In this document: one piece after another, positions 60,098 through 64,000 of the stretch
How positions within the stretch are numbered: the first letter of the stretch is position 1
Layout: every line of letters starts with the position of its first letter
Origin: Shinella granuli
GTDB taxonomy: Bacteria; Pseudomonadota; Alphaproteobacteria; Rhizobiales; Rhizobiaceae
NCBI RefSeq assembly: GCF_004341885.1
Contig: NZ_SLVX01000009.1
Location: 124,001 to 188,000 of the forward strand
Length of the DNA stretch: 64,000 bases
Reading direction: 5' to 3'
Notes under the pieces: model-generated
Databases searched by the model: none
Told to the model about the DNA's origin: nothing
The model's input: the letters and a program-made list of their open reading frames with translations, nothing else
Made by a program: the position numbers and the translations under genes

Positions 60098-62749
60098 TCA
60101 TGCGTTTTTCGTCATTACGAGCGGCAGGGTGAAGATGAATTTCGCACCACGCGGTTCGTTCCTCTCCGCCCACAACTGCCCGCCATGCGCTTCGACGATC
60201 GAACGGGAGATGGCGAGCCCCATCCCCATTCCCTGATCCTTCGTCGTGAAGAAGGGCTCGAATATCCTGTCGGGAAACTGGATGCCTCTGCCTTGATCGC
60301 TGACTTCGATCCGGGCCATGTCCCCGGCCCCGTAACCTTGGATCCGAAGGATCCTTTCGTTCGAGACGGATGCCATCGCATCCATACCGTTTCGCATGAG
60401 ATTGACCAGCACCTGCTGGATCTGGACCCGATCGAACGGAACCGGCCGAAGCCCGCTGTCGCCTTCGATCGTCATCCGCACGCGCCGCCGCGAGGCCTCC
60501 TCGGCAAGCAGAGCGCGGGCTTCGGCAACGACGGTGCCAAGCGTCGTGCAATCCCTCTTGTCCGTCGATTGCTTGAAGAGGGCGCGGATACGGCTGACGA
60601 CATCGGCAGCGGAATCGGCACTTTGGACAATCATCTCCAATGCCTTCTGGGCCCGTTCGATGTTGGGGGGCTCCGCGGTCAGCCAGCGCTGGCAGGCGCT
60701 GGAATAGTTCATCACGGCCGAGAGCGGCTGGTTGACCTCGTGGGCGATCGATGCCGACAGCTCCGCAAGGCTCGCTGCCTGGTTTGCCCGGGCCAGGTTC
60801 TCCTGGGCACGGCTGAGCTCCTCCTGCGCATTCACCTGATCCTCGATATCGAGGCATATTCCGTTCCACTGGACGATCGCACCATCGCCATTGCGCATCG
60901 CCGTGGCGCGCGTCTCCACCCAGCGATACACGCCGTCGAACCGCCGCAGCCGATGCCTCAGCGCATAGGGCTCGCCTGTGGACAGTGCGTGGTTGTATCG
61001 CTGCTTCACCGCCGCGAGATCCTCGGGATGGATCACCGCGTCGAGTGTGCCGTCCAGCCGGGATTTTCCCTCTTCGTCCTTGTCCTCGAGGTTGAAGCCG
61101 AGATATCGGCGGAGCCGCTGGCTGCGATATATCGGCTTGCCGTCGGGCAAGGCGCAATAGACCATTGCGGGCAACGTTTCGACCAACTGACGGGAATACC
61201 GTTCGCTCTCGCGGAGCGCGTCCTGCGTCGTGACGAGGTCATGAATGTCCGTGCTCACGCCGTACCATTGAAGAATCGCGTCGGCTTCGTCCCGCAACGG
61301 CGCCGCCCGCGTCTCGGTCCAGCGATAGCTTCCATCGGCCCGGCGCTGACGATAGCGCTGGACATAGGGAACACCTGCCGTGACCGACTGCCGGAACGCT
61401 TCCCTTGCCGCCGCCCTGTCCTCCGGATGCACCACGCCGAGGGACGCAGATCCATCGGGTGCGGTGATGTCTTGCAGCGTGGCGCCGGTTATCTCGGTGA
61501 AGGGTTTGCTGACATAGGTCGGCGTCCCATCCGCCGCGGTGCTCCAGATCAGCGCCGGCACGGTATCGATCAATTGCTGGAGCTGCCTTTCGCGTTCGCG
61601 CAAGGCAGTCTCGGTGCGTTTATAGACGTCGATGTCCAGCGCGGTACCGTACCATCCGGTGATCCGCCCCTGCTCGTCGCGTGTCGGCCGTGCCGCGGCC
61701 CGATGCCAGACATAAGCGCCGTTGGCGCGCAGGACCCGGTATTCGAAGTTCCAGTTCTCGCCCGTCCTAAGGGCATGGCGCAACGTCTCGGCTGCCCGGT
61801 CGCTGTCGTCGGGATGCGTGCCTCGCTGCCAGCCCTGTCTCCCACCGTCCAGGAAGGGTTTGCCGTCCAGCAGAAGATTGAGATCCTCCAATGTCATGGC
61901 GATCGAGGTCTGCGCCGTCGGCGTCGCATAGGTGAACTGTCCGGTGGCATCGATGGCCCAGGCGCCGCCATAGAGCTTTTCGATGGCAAGGGCCGCTTGA
62001 ATCGCATCGCCGGTCTCGCCGAAGGAGCGCGCGATCGTCCATGGCGCATCCTGTCGTGCCACCGCCGGATCGACGTCGACGCTATTGCCATGGCCCGGCT
62101 CCATCCGGAACTCGACCCAGCGATAGCTGCCGTCCGCCTGAAGCTGGCGGTAGCTGCTGATCTGGGGAATGCCATGGAAGAAGGCCCTCGCCGCCGCCTG
62201 CTCGACAATGGACCTGTCATGTGGATGGATCGCTTCCATGGACGGACGCGGATTGCGGGCGGGTCCGCCGGCTAGAGGATCATCGAGATGTATCGCCGAA
62301 CGCTCGCCGGGCTCGGGCCGAAGGGCAGCGTCGATCACGGTGCCGTACCATCCGACGATCATGCCCTCGCCGTTGCGTATCGGTTGTCCGGTGCTGCGCG
62401 CCCAGCCATAGACACCGGTCGCGCGCAACATCCGGTGCTCGACATTGTAGTGTTCGCCGGTTTGCAGGCAGCGGCGCCAGGCCGCTGCCGCGGCATCGTA
62501 GTCCTCCGGATGTATGACCCGCCTCCAGCCGAAGGCGCTTCCGGCAGAAGGCGCATTGAGGCTTTCCAGGGTGATGCCGAGAAAGGCCAGCGCAGCCGGC
62601 GTCACATAGATGAAGACGCCCTCGGCATCTGTCGCCCAAGCATTGCCGGTAATCCGCTCGACAATCCTGGCCGCCTCCATAGCGTTGATATCAGGTGGTT
62701 TTGCAGATCCGCTCCTATCTGCTCCCGATGTTCCGGCTGACCTCGACAT
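60098..62749 (-). CDS. Multi-PAS soluble sensor histidine kinase
   Basis: About 883 residues. Four full PAS/PAC units and one partial unit are read from repeated GWYGT/QWYGV/QWNGI motifs with the ...RWVETRA pattern before them. The kinase core has the phospho-acceptor His in SIAHEVNQPLSAVMNY and the ATP-binding N box NLMRNGMDAM, DQGRGIQF and GMGMGLAISRSI. No membrane helix is seen, so it senses a cytoplasmic signal. The start is uncertain: ATG 62749 is used; 62767 and 62680 are alternatives. The receiver gene follows. Confidence 0.87.
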   Translation of the reverse strand: MSRSAGTSGADRSGSAKPPDINAMEAARIVERITGNAWATDAEGVFIYVTPAALAFLGITLESLNAPSAGSAFGWRRVIHPEDYDAAAAAWRRCLQTGEHYNVEHRMLRATGVYGWARSTGQPIRNGEGMIVGWYGTVIDAALRPEPGERSAIHLDDPLAGGPARNPRPSMEAIHPHDRSIVEQAAARAFFHGIPQISSYRQLQADGSYRWVEFRMEPGHGNSVDVDPAVARQDAPWTIARSFGETGDAIQAALAIEKLYGGAWAIDATGQFTYATPTAQTSIAMTLEDLNLLLDGKPFLDGGRQGWQRGTHPDDSDRAAETLRHALRTGENWNFEYRVLRANGAYVWHRAAARPTRDEQGRITGWYGTALDIDVYKRTETALRERERQLQQLIDTVPALIWSTAADGTPTYVSKPFTEITGATLQDITAPDGSASLGVVHPEDRAAAREAFRQSVTAGVPYVQRYRQRRADGSYRWTETRAAPLRDEADAILQWYGVSTDIHDLVTTQDALRESERYSRQLVETLPAMVYCALPDGKPIYRSQRLRRYLGFNLEDKDEEGKSRLDGTLDAVIHPEDLAAVKQRYNHALSTGEPYALRHRLRRFDGVYRWVETRATAMRNGDGAIVQWNGICLDIEDQVNAQEELSRAQENLARANQAASLAELSASIAHEVNQPLSAVMNYSSACQRWLTAEPPNIERAQKALEMIVQSADSAADVVSRIRALFKQSTDKRDCTTLGTVVAEARALLAEEASRRRVRMTIEGDSGLRPVPFDRVQIQQVLVNLMRNGMDAMASVSNERILRIQGYGAGDMARIEVSDQGRGIQFPDRIFEPFFTTKDQGMGMGLAISRSIVEAHGGQLWAERNEPRGAKFIFTLPLVMTKNA

Positions 62750-63087
62750 GCCTCGACCTGATCCCATTGCACTTGAGATCGTCGTGATGCCTCGTCCGAC
62801 GACCGGCACCACGATCCACCCAACCGGCAGCGTATAATGGAGTTGACGACAAAGACACCTGTGCCGAGGTATAGAGCCTTCCGATGCGCATGGCGTCGTT
62901 CACGGCCGTGCGGCCGCTGATGCGAAAACCGGAGTGGCGCGGCGGCTGCGCCACTCCGGCATCGGTGACCTGCGTCAGGCGAAGCCCGTCGTTGCGGGGT
63001 CGAACATGGACGGGCAGGCCCGGCGAGGTCCTGGCGCCGATGGCGTCGAAGTGGCTCCGGAATTTCGCCCTGACGCGTGTCACGAGC
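62750..63087. other. 338-base gap: kinase promoter region and cupin terminator
   Basis: No credible gene. It should contain the promoter of the histidine-kinase gene, and holds the terminator of the cupin transcript at 62925-62959. Confidence 0.4.
62925..62959 (-). terminator. Rho-independent terminator after cupin gene
   Basis: On the minus strand a perfect 12-bp stem (CCGGAGTGGCGC and its complement, loop 7 bases, 62929-62959) is followed by TTTT (62928-62925). It lies about 130 bases after the cupin stop and before the histidine-kinase start region. Confidence 0.8.
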
Positions 63088-63498
63088 TTATTTCTCGTAG
63101 GTCGTCAGGTTGGTTTCGTCCGTGTCGACCACGAACACGGCAAGCAGCAGGGCGCGCTCCGTCTCGCTGGCATTTTCGCTGACGCCGTGATGATCGCCGG
63201 GAAATTCAGAGAAGTTCTCGCCGGCACGGTAGACGACGATCGGGCCGTCATTGACCTGGCTGCGGATCGCGCCTTCCAGAACCGTCGCATAGATGAATGC
63301 CGAATCCGGATGCGTGTGCGCGGGCGAGTTGCCGCCGGGCGCATACTCGACGAGCACGCCTTTCATGCTCTTGCCGGGCACGTTCGGCAATGGCTGGTCA
63401 TAGACCAGCGTGACCTTTTCGTCATCGCCGTCATGGGCGGCGCCCGCCACGATGGAAGCGAACAGGAACGCCGTCGCGCAGAAAAGTGTCTTGATCAT
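63088..63498 (-). CDS. Exported small cupin protein
   Basis: 136 residues. A signal peptide (MIKTLFCATAFLFASIVAGA, then AHDGD) is followed by one cupin barrel: APGGNSPAHTHPDSAFIYATVLEG supplies two His of the metal site (motif 1) and GDHHGVSENAS a further His pair (motif 2). It is probably a periplasmic metal-dependent or stress-related cupin; the reaction is unknown. AAGGAG precedes ATG 63498. It follows the NmrA-type gene by 77 bases on the same strand and ends at a strong terminator. Confidence 0.87.
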   Translation of the reverse strand: MIKTLFCATAFLFASIVAGAAHDGDDEKVTLVYDQPLPNVPGKSMKGVLVEYAPGGNSPAHTHPDSAFIYATVLEGAIRSQVNDGPIVVYRAGENFSEFPGDHHGVSENASETERALLLAVFVVDTDETNLTTYEK

Positions 63499-63575
63499 CT
63501 TCGTTCTCCTTGTTGAACAGAGCTTCACCGAACCGAGGATCCGGCGAAGCTGAGAGAAATCCCGGAACGGGCCGT

Positions 63576-64000
63576 TCACGCTTTCGGGGCAGCGGCGGTT
63601 TTCAGCCAGTCGTCGAAGCGGATCTGGCCAAGGCGTGCGCCATCATCCGGAACCAGCGTCCGATCATCGATCTCGACCTCGAAGTAGCGGGCCTGCGGAT
63701 CAGCAACGACGGTGCGCGGATCGTTGGTAGCCTTGAGGTAGCGGGCGATGAAATCGTGCATCCGCCCCCGCTCCGGACCGGCGATCTCGATCATGCCGTT
63801 CACGGGTTCGGCGGTGCTGGCATCAGCCATCGCATCCGCCACGTTGTCGGCTGCGATGGGCTGAAAGGCGCCCGTGGGCAGCCGAACGGTCATTCCCTCG
63901 GTGGCCGACTGGGCGATGGCGCCCGCAAATTCGAAGAACTGGGTTGCGTGGACGATCGTGTAGGGAACGCCGGAATTCCTGATGTGCTTCTCCTGAAGCA
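63576..64000 (-). CDS. NmrA/SDR-type NAD(P)-binding protein (N-terminus beyond window)
   Basis: At least 141 residues of the C-terminal part are encoded; the frame stays open to the right edge, so the Rossmann N-terminus lies outside. The visible part reads YTIVHATQFFEF and later PIAADNVADAMAD and GMIEIAGPERGRMHDF, the usual pattern of atypical SDRs of the NmrA/quinone-reductase group. It is probably the first gene of the transcript that includes the cupin. Confidence 0.8.
   Translation of the reverse strand, partial: LQEKHIRNSGVPYTIVHATQFFEFAGAIAQSATEGMTVRLPTGAFQPIAADNVADAMADASTAEPVNGMIEIAGPERGRMHDFIARYLKATNDPRTVVADPQARYFEVEIDDRTLVPDDGARLGQIRFDDWLKTAAAPKA

Noticed and set aside
1-64000. CRISPR arrays, tRNA or rRNA genes, insertion sequences, prophage
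   Set aside because: No regular spacer repeats, no cloverleaf-like segments and no transposase, integrase or phage genes were found.

Overview
The window is GC-rich, gene-dense chromosome (or chromid) from an alphaproteobacterium, most likely a member of the Rhizobiaceae (Rhizobium/Shinella/Ensifer/Agrobacterium-like). The evidence is the gene content (ExoF-like and GumC-like exopolysaccharide export proteins, many LysR regulators, several peptide/opine-type ABC importers) and an intergenic palindromic repeat starting CTAGAGC of the kind scattered through rhizobial genomes. I see no tRNA, rRNA, CRISPR array, transposase or prophage gene. All inferences come from reading the sequence; no database search was run.

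Region 1 (1-18.9 kb) is a surface-polysaccharide locus. A nucleotide-sugar cassette comes first: GSA-type aminotransferase, NAD-dependent epimerase, M28-like DUF4910 protein, RmlC-type epimerase on the other strand, zinc-finger C-methyltransferase, CDP-glucose-type nucleotidyltransferase and PIG-L deacetylase, several joined by ATGA overlaps. Next is an export operon: a LuxR protein with a pseudo-receiver, a Wzz/GumC co-polymerase with a kinase-like domain, and an ExoF-like outer-membrane export protein. Then come a methyltransferase, a GT2 glycosyltransferase, a flippase, a pyruvyl transferase, a GT4 glycosyltransferase and a secreted GH140-like hydrolase. No Wzy polymerase or initiating phosphoglycosyltransferase was seen.

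Region 2 (19.3-34.1 kb) has a molybdenum theme. It holds a metal-free NAD-dependent formate dehydrogenase with a LysR gene upstream, a NUDIX-DUF2325 pair, a molybdenum hydroxylase operon (FAD subunit, fused 2Fe-2S/Moco subunit, XdhC), a second LysR, MoeA, a DUF2478 protein, a third LysR and a purine-type deaminase. Between the first LysR and the NUDIX gene lies a perfect 30-bp palindrome that matches the ModE/Mo-box pattern. A weaker version sits upstream of moeA and a much weaker one upstream of the third LysR. My leading hypothesis is a molybdate-sensing switch in which Mo availability decides whether the regulator of the Mo-free formate dehydrogenase is made.

Region 3 (34.2-53.7 kb) carries two peptide-type ABC import systems with amide-bond hydrolases. 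System I is one long minus-strand operon: amidase, Tat-type binding protein, two permeases, fused double ATPase, DeoR regulator, M20 amidohydrolase, two APH/choline-kinase-like phosphotransferases and an inositol-monophosphatase-family phosphatase. Its double ATPase has a first nucleotide site that has lost the Q-loop Gln, the Walker-B Glu and the H-loop His. System II is divergent: creatininase, two permeases and a double ATPase on the minus strand; MarR, binding protein and an isoaspartyl peptidase/asparaginase-type Ntn hydrolase on the plus strand.

Region 4 (54-64 kb) is a mixed accessory stretch: an exported alpha/beta hydrolase, AraC, SDR, LysR, an MBL-fold hydrolase, a multi-PAS soluble histidine kinase with a stand-alone receiver, an exported cupin with a clear terminator, and an NmrA/SDR gene cut by the window end.
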